From: Nevskia sp.
GTDB lineage: Bacteria; Pseudomonadota; Gammaproteobacteria; Nevskiales; Nevskiaceae
DNA length: 64,000 bases
Direction: 5' to 3'
NCBI RefSeq assembly: GCF_021732705.1
Contig: NZ_JAKFUM010000007.1
Span: forward strand, 1 to 64,000
Shown: one piece after another, positions 19,968 to 32,500 of the stretch
Position numbering within the stretch: the stretch's first letter is position 1
Layout: each line of letters opens with the position of its first letter
The notes under the pieces: model-generated
Database searches by the model: none
Told to the model about the DNA's origin: nothing
What the model saw: only the letters and a program-made list of their open reading frames with translations
Translations under genes and position numbers: made by a program

Positions 19968-20758
19968 GCGGGAAACCACGGGTCTTGCGGCGTCGGCAGA
20001 CCGAACGCGGCGGGGTAATCGGGGCCGACAAAATACAGGCCCTGCGCGGCCGCCGTCATGCCGGATCGCGTCCGGTCACGCTCGGCCAGCAGTTCCGCCA
20101 CCCAGGTCTCCGGCTTTCGCGCCGTACCGACCTCCAGCAGGGTGCCGGTGATGTTGCGGACCATGTGATGCAGGAAGGCGTTGGCGCGAATGTCGAGCAC
20201 GACGAAGCTGCCGCTGCGCCAGACGCGGATCGACTGCAGATTGCGCATCGGCGTCGTCGACTGGCATTCGGCGGCGCGAAACGCGGAAAAGTCATGCTCG
20301 CCGACCAGCACCTGTGCGGCGCGGTGCATCGCGTCGGCATCCAGCGTGTGGGCGAACCAGGTCGCGCGCTCGGCCAGCAGGGCCGAGCGCGCACGATGGT
20401 TGTGGATGACATAGCGATAGCGACGGGACACGGCACTGAAGCGCGCGCTGAACTCTGCCCCATCCGGCGATTCCACCGGCTGCACCCAGCGCAGCGACAC
20501 CTCCGGCGGCAACCGCGAGTTGGTGCCGAGCAGCCACGCGTAAGGAATGCGCGCCGCATCCGAGTCGAAGTGGACGACCTGACCGAACGCGTGCACGCCG
20601 GCGTCGGTCCGCCCGGCGCAGATGGTCTCGACCCGGTGTGCGGCGACCGATGACAGCGCGTCCTCCAGCGCACCCTGCACGCTCGGTCGCCCGGCCTGCA
20701 CCTGCCAGCCCGAAAACCGGGTGCCGTGGTATTCGACCCCCGCGACCCAGCGCGTCAC
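19964..20758 (-). CDS. truA: tRNA pseudouridine(38-40) synthase
   Basis: VEYHGTRFSGWQVQAGRPSVQGALE; AGRTDAGVHAFGQVVHFD. Confidence 0.97.
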   Translation of the reverse strand: MTRWVAGVEYHGTRFSGWQVQAGRPSVQGALEDALSSVAAHRVETICAGRTDAGVHAFGQVVHFDSDAARIPYAWLLGTNSRLPPEVSLRWVQPVESPDGAEFSARFSAVSRRYRYVIHNHRARSALLAERATWFAHTLDADAMHRAAQVLVGEHDFSAFRAAECQSTTPMRNLQSIRVWRSGSFVVLDIRANAFLHHMVRNITGTLLEVGTARKPETWVAELLAERDRTRSGMTAAAQGLYFVGPDYPAAFGLPTPQDPWFPA

Positions 20759-20789
20759 GTGCCGGTATCGTGCCGGAACCGCGACCGGA

Positions 20790-23030
20790 TCAGCCCTGCA
20801 GACGCTGCGACAGCGCCCGGGCTTCCTGCTGCTGCTGCGGGTTGCCGCCGTCGATCACTTCCGCCAGCAGGCCGCGCGCGGCGTCGTTGTCGCCCATGTC
20901 GGCATACGCGCGCGCCAAGTCGAGCTTGGTGTCGATCTCGTCGCCCATCGCCGGCAGGTCGCCGGAGTCCTCGACCTTGTCGAGATCGAGTTCGTCGAGA
21001 TTGAAGTCGATGCGGTTGGCGTCGGCCTTGGCTTCCGCCGAGTCGCTGTCGAGATCGAAGCTGCTGAGATCGATGTCACCGAGCCCGTTCGACGCCGGCA
21101 CCGACGGCTGCAGCACCGGGAATGGCTCCGGCGCCGGTGCGACGGGCGGCGGCGGCGCGATCGGATCGGGCGTGCGGGTGTCGGCGTCGAGGTCGAAGTC
21201 GATGACGCTGAGTTCTTCCAGCGGCGTGGGCGGTGCTTCCGGCGGCATCGGCGCCAGGGTTTCCGGCGTGGCGCCATACAGCGCCAGATTCGGGCTCAGG
21301 CTGCGCCCCATGGTCGCGATCTTCTGCCATTCGTAATCGCTGATCTGCCCGCGCAGTTCCTCCGCCACTTCCTGAAATTCCACCGGCTTGGCTGCGGCGG
21401 CATAGGTTTCCGCCAGCTTGACCTTCAGTTCGGTGCGTTCGGGGTCTTGTGCGATCGCCTGCTTCAGCATCTGCGCCGCTTCGTCGTACAGACCGTAGGC
21501 CAGATGGAAATCGGCCTCGGTCAGCGGATCGCTGGCGTCGACATTCAACGCGATCGAACGGGCAACGCTGGCCGGCGTTTCGGCTTCCTCGTCATCGCGG
21601 ATGCTGTCCGCAGCGGCGGCAGCAGCAGCGGCCGCAGCCACCGGCGCGATCACCGTCGGCGTGTCATCGGTCAACGGCTTCGCTGCCGGCACCGGCTTGA
21701 CCGTTTCCAGCAGCGGATCCGCCGTGCCGGAATCGAGCCACGGCGCTTCGGCGGCGCGGATCAGCTTCGGCTCGCTGCGCGCCGCGGCCTGTTCGGCCTT
21801 GCGCCGACGCAGCACGATGACTGCGACGAGGCCGGCGATCAGGGCAAGCAGGCCGCCGATCAATGGCAGCGGCAAGTCGTCGAAGACCGAAGGTTCGGCC
21901 AAGGTCGGTGCCGGTGCCGGGGTCAGTGCGGGGGCGGGAGCTGCTGGTGGCGCAGCGTCCGCGGGCTTTTCGGTGACCGCCTCGGCCGGTGCCGGTGTCT
22001 CGCCGCCTGCTGCCGGTGCGGCAGGCGACGGCGCTTCGATCACCGCGGCACCGGCTTCCGGCGTCGCTGCCGGCGCCGGCGACGGCGCAGCTGCCGGAAC
22101 CGGCTCCGGTACCGGGGCCGGGGCCGGGGCCGCAGCGGGCGCTGGTGCGGACGGGGCCGGCACCGGGGCCGACGCCGGCGCGACCGGCTTTGCCGCTGGC
22201 GCCGGTGTCACCGCAGCGGGTGCCGGCGTTGGTGCAGGTGACGGAGCCGGGGTCGGCGCCGTTGCGGTCGGCAGGCCGCGCAGTTCGGCGACGCGTGCCT
22301 TGGCGGTGGCAGCGTCGACCGCCTTGGCCTCTTCGGTCGACGGCACTTTCAGCCGACTGCCGGTCAGCAGCCCGTTGATGCCGCCCTCGAAGGCCTGCGG
22401 ATTGCCCTGATACAGCGCCAGCAGCATCTGATCCATCGTCACGCTGGGATCGATGCGCAGGTTTTTCGCGATGCTCCACAGGGTCTGGCTGGCCTGCACC
22501 GGGCCATACGATTTCGTCGCCTGCGCGGGCACTGCGGCTGACGCGGCCGCGGTCGGCTTCGGCGATTCCGCCAGCGGCTGCTTCGGGCCCGCGGTTTTCG
22601 GCGCAGCCGACGGTGCCGGCGTCGCCAAGGTCGGTGCGCCGCCCGGCGGATCGAGCAGCACGGTGTACTCGCGCAGCAGCTTGCCGCCGTTCCAGCGGGC
22701 TTCGACGATGAAGTTCAAGAACGGATCGCGCGACGCCTGGTCGCTGCTGACCTTGATCTGCGTGGCGCTGCCACTGCCGGTCACGGCAAAGCTGATCGAC
22801 GCCAGATAGTCCGAGCGCTCGATGCCGGAGCGCGCGAATTCTTCGGCGCCGGCGATGCGCACCGTCAGACTTTCCAGTTCGGCCGGCGTCGCCGACAGCA
22901 CCGGAATGCTCGCGCTGAAACGCTGGTTCAGGCGCGAGCGAACGTCGATATCGCCAAGGCCCAGCGCCTGCGCCGACGAGAGCCACAGCATCGAAGCCAG
23001 GCCCAGCGCGGATGCCAGAGTACGCAACAT
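20790..23030 (-). CDS. fimV: FimV-like motility hub protein
   Basis: N-term ALGLGDIDVRSRLNQRFSASIPVLSATPAELESL; Pro/Ala-rich linker, TM, acidic C-terminus with EVIDGGNPQQQQEARALSQRL. Confidence 0.92.
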   Translation of the reverse strand: MLRTLASALGLASMLWLSSAQALGLGDIDVRSRLNQRFSASIPVLSATPAELESLTVRIAGAEEFARSGIERSDYLASISFAVTGSGSATQIKVSSDQASRDPFLNFIVEARWNGGKLLREYTVLLDPPGGAPTLATPAPSAAPKTAGPKQPLAESPKPTAAASAAVPAQATKSYGPVQASQTLWSIAKNLRIDPSVTMDQMLLALYQGNPQAFEGGINGLLTGSRLKVPSTEEAKAVDAATAKARVAELRGLPTATAPTPAPSPAPTPAPAAVTPAPAAKPVAPASAPVPAPSAPAPAAAPAPAPVPEPVPAAAPSPAPAATPEAGAAVIEAPSPAAPAAGGETPAPAEAVTEKPADAAPPAAPAPALTPAPAPTLAEPSVFDDLPLPLIGGLLALIAGLVAVIVLRRRKAEQAAARSEPKLIRAAEAPWLDSGTADPLLETVKPVPAAKPLTDDTPTVIAPVAAAAAAAAAADSIRDDEEAETPASVARSIALNVDASDPLTEADFHLAYGLYDEAAQMLKQAIAQDPERTELKVKLAETYAAAAKPVEFQEVAEELRGQISDYEWQKIATMGRSLSPNLALYGATPETLAPMPPEAPPTPLEELSVIDFDLDADTRTPDPIAPPPPVAPAPEPFPVLQPSVPASNGLGDIDLSSFDLDSDSAEAKADANRIDFNLDELDLDKVEDSGDLPAMGDEIDTKLDLARAYADMGDNDAARGLLAEVIDGGNPQQQQEARALSQRLQG

Positions 23031-23149
23031 GATGTTCCCCTTGTCTGATCGGCCGGAAACCGGCTGCGCCACTTCAGGAATCGGCGCCAACTGCCTTTAT
23101 ACCTTACGAAACAAGGCGAACCAACCGGTCGACATGACAGCCGTAGCCG

Positions 23150-24180
<1,031 letters not shown>

Positions 24181-24184
<4 letters not shown>

Positions 24185-25311
24185 GCCGGCACCCCGGCCT
24201 GAACGAGGATGCGCAGCATGCGGCGCAGCGGCTCGGCCGCGCCCCACAGCAGCTGGTCACCGACGGTGAAGGCGCCGAGATACTCCGGCCCCATGTTCAG
24301 CTTGCGCAGGCGACCGACCGCCACATTGAGCGTGCCGGTGACGGCGACCGGCGTCAGATCGCGGATGCTGGCTTCGCGGGTGTTCGGCACCACGCGCACC
24401 CATTCGTTGTCGGCCGCGATCATCGCTTCGATCTCCGCAATCGGCACGTCGCGCTTCAGCTTGATGGTCAGCGCCTGCGAGTGGCAGCGCATCGCGCCGA
24501 TGCGCACGCAGATGCCGTCGACCGGAATCGGGTTCGCTTCGCGGCCGAGGATCTTGTTGGTCTCCGACTGGCCCTTCCACTCTTCCTTCGACTGGCCGTT
24601 GTCGAGCTGCTTGTCGATGTACGGAATCAGCGAGCCCGCGAGCGGCGCGCCGAAGTTCTTGGTCGGGAACTCGGCCGAGCGCTGGGTGGCGGCCACCTTG
24701 CGGTCGATCTCGAGGATCGCCGACGCCGGATCGGCCAGTTCGGCGGCAACGGCCGATTCCAGAGCGCCCATCTGCGACAGCAGTTCGCGCATGTTGGCGG
24801 CACCGGCGCCGGACGCGGCCTGATAGGTCATCGCCGACATCCACTCGACCAGATCGGCCTTGTACAGCGCGCCGAGCGCCATCAGCATCAGCGACACCGT
24901 GCAGTTGCCGCCGACAAAGTTCTTGATGCCCTTCGCCAGCGCGTCATCGATGACGCCGCGGTTGACCGGGTCGAGGATGATCACGGCATCGTCCTTCATC
25001 CGCAGCGCGCTGGCGGCGTCGATCCAGTAGCCATTCCAGCCGGCCGCGCGCAGCTTCGGGTAGACGGCGTTGGTGTAGTCGCCGCCCTGGCAGGTGATGA
25101 TGATGTCCATCGCACTCAGCGCTTCGACGCTGTTGCCATCCTTCAGCGGCGGCGATTCGATGCCGTACAGCCACGGACCCGGCGCGCCGGGGTTGGAGGT
25201 CGAGAAGAAATGCGTCTCGACGGCGGCGAAGTCGTTCTCTTCGACCATGCGCTGCACCAGCACCGAGCCGACCATGCCGCGCCAGCCGACCATTCCAAGC
25301 TTCTTCAACAT
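24181..25311 (-). CDS. asd: Aspartate-semialdehyde dehydrogenase (E. coli Asd type)
   Basis: [36 protein letters not shown]. Confidence 0.96.
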
Positions 25312-25422
25312 CAGTGCTTCTCCACGAAACCGCGTTGCATCAGGACATCGCCGCGCCGTTCACGACAGGCGTGCCGGGTGCGAGAACGGGATTCCCGCCT
25401 GCGCGGGGACTACGACAATGAA

Positions 25423-26526
25423 TCAGTGGCCGAGCGCGGCCACCACGGCATCGCCCATCGCAGCAGTGCCGATGCGCGCTTCGCCCGGCTTGGCGATGTC
25501 GCCGGTGCGCAGACCCGCGGCCAGCACCGTCTTGACCGCAGCCTGGATCCGGTCGGCCAGATCACTGCGACCGAGCGAGTAGCGCAGCATCATCGCCACC
25601 GACAACAGCATCGCCAGCGGATTGGCCACACCTAGGCCGGCGATGTCCGGCGCCGAACCGTGGCTCGGCTCGTACAGGCCCTGCCCGCGCTCGTTCAGCG
25701 AGGCCGACGGCAGCATGCCGATCGAGCCGGTCAGTTCCGCAGCGATGTCGCTCAGGATGTCGCCGAACATGTTGCTGGTGACCAGCACGTCGAACTGCTT
25801 CGGCGCGCGCACCAGCTGCATCGCGGCGTTGTCGACCAAGAGATGGCTCAGGGTGACGTCCGGATACTCCTTCGACACCTCGATCACCACCTCGCGCCAC
25901 AGCTGCGAGGACTCCAGCACGTTGTTCTTGTCGACCGAGCACAGGCGCTTGCCGCGCAGGCGCGCCGCCTCGAACGCCGTGCGGGCGATGCGGGCGATCT
26001 CGAAGTCCGAATAGGCCTCGGTGTCACGCGCGACGCGGGCGCTTGGGATCACATGGCTGCCGACCTTGTAGTCGGTCTCGACACCGGTTTCGCGCTTGCC
26101 GAAGTAAATGCCGCCGGTCAGTTCGCGGACGATCAGGATGTCGAGCCCGGACACCACGTCCGGCTTCAGCGACGAGGCGTCGGCCAGCTCCGGATACAGG
26201 ATCGCCGGCCGCAGGTTCGAATACAGGCCCAGACCCGCGCGAATGCCGAGCAGGCCGCGCTCCGGGCGCAGTTCCTTCGGCAAGCTGTCGTATTTCGGAC
26301 CGCCGACCGCGGCCAGCAGAATCGCATCGGCGGCCTTTGCGGCTTCCAGCGTCGCCGGCGGCAGCGGATGGCCGGCAGCGTCATAGCCGGCGCCGCCGAT
26401 CGGGGCGCTGCTCCAGGTGGCGTCAAACCCGTGCCGGTCGCGCAGCACGGTCAGCAGCTTGACCGCCTCGGCCGTGATTTCCGGGCCGATGCCGTCACCG
26501 GGGAGCAGCAGGATCTTCTGAGTCAT
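25423..26526 (-). CDS. leuB: 3-isopropylmalate dehydrogenase
   Basis: [31 protein letters not shown]. Confidence 0.97.
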   Translation of the reverse strand: MTQKILLLPGDGIGPEITAEAVKLLTVLRDRHGFDATWSSAPIGGAGYDAAGHPLPPATLEAAKAADAILLAAVGGPKYDSLPKELRPERGLLGIRAGLGLYSNLRPAILYPELADASSLKPDVVSGLDILIVRELTGGIYFGKRETGVETDYKVGSHVIPSARVARDTEAYSDFEIARIARTAFEAARLRGKRLCSVDKNNVLESSQLWREVVIEVSKEYPDVTLSHLLVDNAAMQLVRAPKQFDVLVTSNMFGDILSDIAAELTGSIGMLPSASLNERGQGLYEPSHGSAPDIAGLGVANPLAMLLSVAMMLRYSLGRSDLADRIQAAVKTVLAAGLRTGDIAKPGEARIGTAAMGDAVVAALGH

Positions 26527-26578
26527 CGTCGTTGAATGCAGGTGGCTGAATCTGTGAGAAATTGCGGATGCCGGCCGA

Positions 26579-27454
26579 TCAGTTCGCGGCTGCCGGCTTT
26601 TCGAGCCGCTCAACCTTGTACGCGCTGAGCGTGCCTTCCTTCATGTGCGGCACCAGCACCAGCTTGCCCGGGATCAGGCCGAGGTCCGCCGTGCCCGGCG
26701 GCTCCTGCAGCACCCACAGCAGGTGATCGCCGTTGGCATGCACGTGATAGACGTTGCTGTGCTCGAAATCGCTGAGGTAGTAGCCGTCCTGACCATCAGG
26801 CACCAGCCCGTCGAGCGAGCCGACACCGATCGGCCCGAAGCGGTAGTTGATTTCCTTCGTTTCGAGATTGACCGTCAGCAGGAAGCCGGCCTCGCCGTTC
26901 TCGCCCTGCGTGCCGTACGGGGCCACCACCAGCAGGCCGCGTTCGGCCAGCAGGCCGTTCGGATGATTCAGGCGGGCTTCCTGCACCCAGATCACGAAGC
27001 GCTCGCCGGCCAGCCGCCAGATCGCATTGGTGCCGGTATCCGACACATAGACGCGACCGGCCTTGTCGACCGCGACATCATTGAAGAACTTGGCACCCAG
27101 CGCCGGATAACGCTTGATCACGCGGCCGTTGCCGGTGTCGATCACGAGAAGCTGATCGATGTCCGACACGTACAGCAGGCCGTTCTTGTAGGCCATGCCC
27201 TTCGGCGCGTTCAGGCCGCTGATCCACGCCCGCTTGACGATCGTGCCGTCCGGCGCGACGCGGGAAATGAAACCCTTGCCGTCCTTCGCGCCCGGCTCGC
27301 CGTCGATGTTGCTGACGTAGATCAGGTCCTGTTCCGGGACGTACAGCGCCGATTCCGGCTGCGCAAAACCCTTGGCGACCCAGGTCGGATCCGGCCCGGC
27401 AGCGCGGGCCAGCAGCGAGGACGACATCAACAACAACCAGACTAGGGCACGCAT
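26579..27454 (-). CDS. Exported SMP-30/gluconolactonase-like beta-propeller protein
   Basis: Signal peptide; repeated propeller motifs ([38 protein letters not shown]). Confidence 0.75.
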   Translation of the reverse strand: MRALVWLLLMSSSLLARAAGPDPTWVAKGFAQPESALYVPEQDLIYVSNIDGEPGAKDGKGFISRVAPDGTIVKRAWISGLNAPKGMAYKNGLLYVSDIDQLLVIDTGNGRVIKRYPALGAKFFNDVAVDKAGRVYVSDTGTNAIWRLAGERFVIWVQEARLNHPNGLLAERGLLVVAPYGTQGENGEAGFLLTVNLETKEINYRFGPIGVGSLDGLVPDGQDGYYLSDFEHSNVYHVHANGDHLLWVLQEPPGTADLGLIPGKLVLVPHMKEGTLSAYKVERLEKPAAAN

Positions 27455-27572
27455 CGGTCAGCTCCTTGCAAGGCAACGGAAAAGGCGCGCAGGCTCGCGC
27501 GGAATGCCCGCCTTGGGCAAGTGCGGCGCGCGCCGGTTCCCGCACTCCGGCGGGAATTGCCCACTGACCACC

Positions 27573-28211
27573 TCAGGCCGCGAGCCACGGCGCGCTGACT
27601 TTCTGCCGCGCTTCATAGGCGCGGATCGCGTCGGCGTGCTGCAGGGTCAGGCCGATCTCGTCGAGTCCGCGGATCAGGCAATCCTTGCGGAACGGGTCGA
27701 TCTCGAACGAGAAGCGCAAGCCGCCCGGCGTCGACACCGTCTGCGCCGGCAGGTCGATGGTCAGCCGGAAATCGGCGGCCGAGGCACTTTCGACAAACAG
27801 CGCGTCGACCTCCTCGGCCTTCAGGGTCAGCGGCAGAAAGCCGTTCTTGAAGCTGTTGTTGAAGAAGATGTCGGCGAAACCGGGCGCGATCACGGCGCGG
27901 AAGCCGTAGTCGGTCAGCGCCCACACCGCGTGCTCGCGGGACGAGCCGCAACCGAAGTTCTCGCGCGCGATCAGCACGGTGCTGCCGGCGAAACGGGCGT
28001 CGTTCAGTACGAAATCCGGGTTCTTGCGGCGCGTGGCGGGGTCGATGTCGAGATCGCCCTTGTCGAGGTAGCGCCAGTCATCGAACAGGAACGGGCCAAA
28101 GCCAGTCTTCTTGATCGACTTCAGATACTGCTTCGGAATGATGGCGTCGGTGTCGACATTGGCGCGATCCAGCGGCGCAACCTTGCCGGTGACGATGGTG
28201 AAGGGCTGCAT
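27573..28211 (-). CDS. leuD: 3-isopropylmalate dehydratase small subunit
   Basis: [35 protein letters not shown]. Confidence 0.97.
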   Translation of the reverse strand: MQPFTIVTGKVAPLDRANVDTDAIIPKQYLKSIKKTGFGPFLFDDWRYLDKGDLDIDPATRRKNPDFVLNDARFAGSTVLIARENFGCGSSREHAVWALTDYGFRAVIAPGFADIFFNNSFKNGFLPLTLKAEEVDALFVESASAADFRLTIDLPAQTVSTPGGLRFSFEIDPFRKDCLIRGLDEIGLTLQHADAIRAYEARQKVSAPWLAA

Positions 28212-28213
28212 GG

Positions 28214-29641
28214 TCAGTTCCCCGCGGAAATGTGGCGTACGTCGACGAAACGCCCGGCAACGGCCGCGGCGGCGGCCATCGCCGGTGACACGAGGTGCGT
28301 GCGGCCGCCGGCACCCTGGCGACCTTCGAAGTTGCGATTGCTGGTCGACGCGCAACGCTCGCCCGGCGACAGCTGATCGGCATTCATGCCGAGGCACATC
28401 GAACAGCCCGGCTCGCGCCATTCGAAGCCGGCGTCGATGAAGACCTTGTCCAAGCCTTCGCTTTCCGCCTGCCGCTTGACCAGCCCCGAACCCGGCACCG
28501 CCAGCGCCAGCTTGACGTTGCCGGCGATGCGCTTGCCTCTGAGCACGCTGGCGGCGGCGCGCAGATCCTCGATCCGCGAATTGGTGCAGGAGCCGATGAA
28601 GACCTTGTCGATCGCGATGTCGGTGATCGGCTGGTCGGCGCGGATGCCCATGTAGTGCAGCGCGCGTTCGATCGAGTTGCGCTTCACCGGATCGGCCTCG
28701 TTCGCCGGATTCGGGACGCGGCCGGAGACCGGCAGCACCATCTCCGGGCTCGTGCCCCAGGTCACCTGCGGCTGGATCGACGCGGCATCGATCTCGACTT
28801 CGCGATCGAACACCGCGCCATCATCGGACTGCAGCGTGTTCCACCAGGCGATGGCCTTGGCGAGCGCTTCGCCGGTCGGCGAAAACGGCCGGTTCTGGAC
28901 ATAGGCGATGGTCGTGGCATCGACCGCGATCAGGCCGGCGCGCGCACCCGCTTCGATCGCCATGTTGCAGACCGTCATGCGGCCTTCCATCGAAAGCCGC
29001 TCGATCGCTTCGCCCGCGAATTCGATCGTGTGACCGTTGCCGCCGGCGGTGCCGATCCTGCCGATGATCGCCAGCACGATGTCCTTCGCCGTGATGCCGG
29101 GCGCAACCTGCCCGCGCACCGTCACCCGCATGTTCTTCGACTTCTTCATCACCAGCGTCTGCGTGGCCAGCGCGTGCTCGACTTCCGACGTGCCGATGCC
29201 GAACGCCAGCGCGCCGAACGCGCCATGGGTCGAGGTGTGCGAGTCGCCGCAGACCACGGTCATGCCCGGCAAGGTCGCGCCCTGTTCCGGCCCGATCACA
29301 TGGACGATGCCCTGACGGGCGTCATTCATCTTGAATTCGGTGATGCCGTACTCGGCGCAGTTGGCGTCCAGCGCCTCGACCTGCGCCCGCGAGATCGGGT
29401 CTTCGATGCCGACCGAGCGATCGGTCGTCGGCACGTTGTGATCGGCCACCGCGAGGTTGGCCGACAGTCGCCACGGCTGGCGCTGGGCCAGACGCAGGCC
29501 GTCGAAGGCCTGCGGGCTGGTCACTTCGTGCAGCAACTGGCGATCGATGTAGACGAGTGCCGAGCCGTCGCCGTTGTCGAGCACCACATGGGCATCCCAC
29601 AACTTGTCGTACAGGGTTCTCGGTCGGGTCGAGGTGGTCAT
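28214..29641 (-). CDS. leuC: 3-isopropylmalate dehydratase large subunit
   Basis: [50 protein letters not shown]. Confidence 0.97.
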   Translation of the reverse strand: MTTSTRPRTLYDKLWDAHVVLDNGDGSALVYIDRQLLHEVTSPQAFDGLRLAQRQPWRLSANLAVADHNVPTTDRSVGIEDPISRAQVEALDANCAEYGITEFKMNDARQGIVHVIGPEQGATLPGMTVVCGDSHTSTHGAFGALAFGIGTSEVEHALATQTLVMKKSKNMRVTVRGQVAPGITAKDIVLAIIGRIGTAGGNGHTIEFAGEAIERLSMEGRMTVCNMAIEAGARAGLIAVDATTIAYVQNRPFSPTGEALAKAIAWWNTLQSDDGAVFDREVEIDAASIQPQVTWGTSPEMVLPVSGRVPNPANEADPVKRNSIERALHYMGIRADQPITDIAIDKVFIGSCTNSRIEDLRAAASVLRGKRIAGNVKLALAVPGSGLVKRQAESEGLDKVFIDAGFEWREPGCSMCLGMNADQLSPGERCASTSNRNFEGRQGAGGRTHLVSPAMAAAAAVAGRFVDVRHISAGN

Positions 29642-29887
29642 CGTCGGTCTTCCTGGCAGCGGGTTCCGCACGTCGCAGCGCGCGCAACCGGGTCTTGAAT
29701 GGCGCGCAGTGTAGGAGCGCCCCCCTAATAACTCCAATGAATCGTCTTCATTCTTTGAAGTCGCGTTGGTTATCATTGATCGGACTCGGCATCGTCGCGG
29801 CCTCGCTTGCTGGCCACATCGCCGTCCCGCACGCTATGACGCTGCAACTCGCCCATCCCGTTTCCGCTTCCCGTCCGCCCGCCGACC

Positions 29888-31567
29888 GTGTCCGCCCTGC
29901 TCGACGCCCTGCGAATTGCCGAACAACGCCTGCGGCGACTGGCCCTGATTCTCGCGATCGGCAGTCCGGCGACGGCCGCAAGCTCGTACGCCTTGCTGGC
30001 GCTGGAACCGAAAGTGGCCGTGTCCGCGATGCTGGCCCTGCTGCTCGCGGTGCTCGCTCAGCGCGGCGCCCGGCGCTCGCGCGTCGCGTGGATCGTGACC
30101 GGCGCGCTGCACCTGCTGCTCGCCGTGCTGATCGCGCAACGTGGCGTCAGCGTGCCGAACCCGCTGCTGCCGTTCGGCATCGCCGTGCACGCGCTGTTCG
30201 GGCTGGTGGCGGTGCTCGGGCTGCGAGCGCTGAGCCTGCTCGATGCCGCCGAAGTCGATGCCGCGCGCCCGATTCCGATCAGCGCCGTCAACCTGCCGGG
30301 ACCGAGCGTGCCGCTGCCGTTCCCGCCGGCGCCAGTGCCGAAGCGGGTGCTGCCGACGCTGCCCAACCCGCCTGCGATACCGGCTGTGGTGCTGAACGAG
30401 ATGGGGCTCGATGCGCCGATCACGGAAGCGCCTGCTGCCCCGATCGACGTGACAGTCAGGGCCGCCGAGGACTTGGGCGCGATGGCGTCCGGCGACCTGT
30501 CGACCGAACCGTCGACTGACCTCTCGACCGCCGCCGAGCCCGCGCCGGCGTTGGACGCGGGCCAAGCGATCGAGCCCGTCGTGCCGCTTGCGGCGCCCGA
30601 GACGTCGTCCGGAATGCAGCACCCGGTAGCCGACGATGGCGACGCCGCGCCCGCTTTCGAAGCAGAAACGCCGGCGGCGACCGCCGTCACGAGCGCCGAG
30701 TCCGAGGTGGTCGAACCCGCCCGCGACATCGCCTCTCCACCGTTGGCGACGGACATCGAAGGCGTACACCTCGCGCCGCCCACCGATGACCTCGAGCTCG
30801 TCGCCGAATCGCCATTGGCCGCCGTCAGTGTCGATCGCGACGAGGCAGCGCTGCGCGAGCCCGCCGCAGTGCCGCGCGAGCCAGCGACTGCCGTGGCCGA
30901 ATTTGTGGATGCGATCGGCAACGATTCGGTCGCTGCGGCCGAAGCCGATGCGGTGCCTCATTCGGCGATCATCGACATGGATACCGTCGCCGAGCGCGCG
31001 GCTGCAGGCTCTGCCGAGGCCGCGGCGGAAACGCCCGCTTTCGAACCCATCGACTCGCCGGAACCCGACGGGGCGTCGCACGACGAGCAGACGCCACCCG
31101 AAACACGGTCCGAAGCGCTTCCGGAACCCGTCGCGGAGACCGCGCCCGTCGCCGTCGATGTGGTGCCGACGCCGGAGCCCGCGGCGGAGACGGCCACCGA
31201 CGTCTCGACATTGCTCGCGACCGACATCCCGCCGTTGCCGGTCTCGGCCCCGGTGGTGAAGACGGCACCGCCGGTTTCCGCGTTCTCGCCGACCGTGACC
31301 AAGGCCGCACGGCCGGAGCCACCGCCGGTGCCGAAGGCCGAGAGCCGGCCGGACGTGCCGTCGGCGATTCCGCCACCGCAGGCCGTGCTGCACATCGCCA
31401 AGGAAGTCGATGCGCTCGGCCGCATCCAGTGCCCGCGCTGCCGCTATCGCCAGGTCGACACGCCGTTCTGCGTCTATTGCAGCTTCGACCTCGACAAGTA
31501 CTGGGCCGCGTCGCAGCGCGCCCGCGAGCTGGAAGCGCGGCTCGGCCGTTCGCCGCCGGCGAACTGA
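29888..31567 (+). CDS. Membrane protein with long Ala/Pro/acidic linker and C-terminal zinc ribbon
   Basis: GTG start; N-terminal TM helices; C-terminal CPRCRYRQVDTPFCVYCSFDL. Confidence 0.65.
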   Translation: MSALLDALRIAEQRLRRLALILAIGSPATAASSYALLALEPKVAVSAMLALLLAVLAQRGARRSRVAWIVTGALHLLLAVLIAQRGVSVPNPLLPFGIAVHALFGLVAVLGLRALSLLDAAEVDAARPIPISAVNLPGPSVPLPFPPAPVPKRVLPTLPNPPAIPAVVLNEMGLDAPITEAPAAPIDVTVRAAEDLGAMASGDLSTEPSTDLSTAAEPAPALDAGQAIEPVVPLAAPETSSGMQHPVADDGDAAPAFEAETPAATAVTSAESEVVEPARDIASPPLATDIEGVHLAPPTDDLELVAESPLAAVSVDRDEAALREPAAVPREPATAVAEFVDAIGNDSVAAAEADAVPHSAIIDMDTVAERAAAGSAEAAAETPAFEPIDSPEPDGASHDEQTPPETRSEALPEPVAETAPVAVDVVPTPEPAAETATDVSTLLATDIPPLPVSAPVVKTAPPVSAFSPTVTKAARPEPPPVPKAESRPDVPSAIPPPQAVLHIAKEVDALGRIQCPRCRYRQVDTPFCVYCSFDLDKYWAASQRARELEARLGRSPPAN

Positions 31568-31591
31568 CGCGCGACCGGCCGCCGATCCCCG

Positions 31592-32500
31592 ATGGACACC
31601 CACGGCCTCAGCGCCTTTCTCGAAGTGGCCGAATCGGGTTCGTTCTCGAAGGCCGGCGAGCGCATGCACCTGTCGCAACCGGCCATCAGCAAGCGGATCG
31701 CGGCACTCGAGGATTCGATCGGCGCGCCGCTGTTCGACCGCGTCGGTCGTCAGATCGGCCTGACCAATGCCGGTCGCACCCTGCTGCCGTATGCGCGGCA
31801 GGTGCTGCAGCAGATCGAGGACGGGCGGCGGGCGCTGGCGCAGTTGTCCGGCGCGGTCAGCGGCCGGCTGTCGATCGGCACCAGCCATCACATCGGCCTG
31901 CATCGACTGCCGCCGGTGCTGCGGGCGTTCACCAACCAGTACCCCGACGTCGATCTCGACATCCAGTTCATGGATTCCGAAGACGCCTGCGAGGCGGTCG
32001 TGCACAGCAAGCTGGAACTCGGCATCGTCACCCTGCCGACGGTCGAGATCGACAATCTCGTGGTCCAGCCGATCTGGGATGACCCGCTTGCGGTCGTTGC
32101 CGCGCCCGGCCACCCGCTGGCGCTGAAGGCCGCGCCCCGCCTGATCGAGCTGGCCGAACACCCCGCCGTGCTGCCGGACGATCGCACCTACACCCATCGC
32201 ATCGTCACGGCCGCGTTGCGCGAGCATGGCGTGGCGCCGCGCGTGCGGATGGCGACCAACTATCTGGAAACGCTGAAGATGCTGGTCGCGATCGGTCTGG
32301 GCTGGAGCGTGCTGCCGGCGTCGATGATCGACGACACGATCCGCGCGGTCGCGATTCCGGGGCTGCGCATGCAACGGCAGCTCGGCGCGGTCAGCCATCG
32401 TCGGCGCACGCTGTCGCGCGCGGCGGAAGCGTTGCTGCTGGCCTTGCACGAGGCGCGCGCGCTGCAACGGCCGATGCCACCGGAGAACGATCCTGTTTGA
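31592..32500 (+). CDS. LysR family transcriptional regulator
   Basis: N-terminal HTH FLEVAESGSFSKAGERMHLSQPAISKRIAALE; substrate-binding domain. Confidence 0.95.
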   Translation: MDTHGLSAFLEVAESGSFSKAGERMHLSQPAISKRIAALEDSIGAPLFDRVGRQIGLTNAGRTLLPYARQVLQQIEDGRRALAQLSGAVSGRLSIGTSHHIGLHRLPPVLRAFTNQYPDVDLDIQFMDSEDACEAVVHSKLELGIVTLPTVEIDNLVVQPIWDDPLAVVAAPGHPLALKAAPRLIELAEHPAVLPDDRTYTHRIVTAALREHGVAPRVRMATNYLETLKMLVAIGLGWSVLPASMIDDTIRAVAIPGLRMQRQLGAVSHRRRTLSRAAEALLLALHEARALQRPMPPENDPV

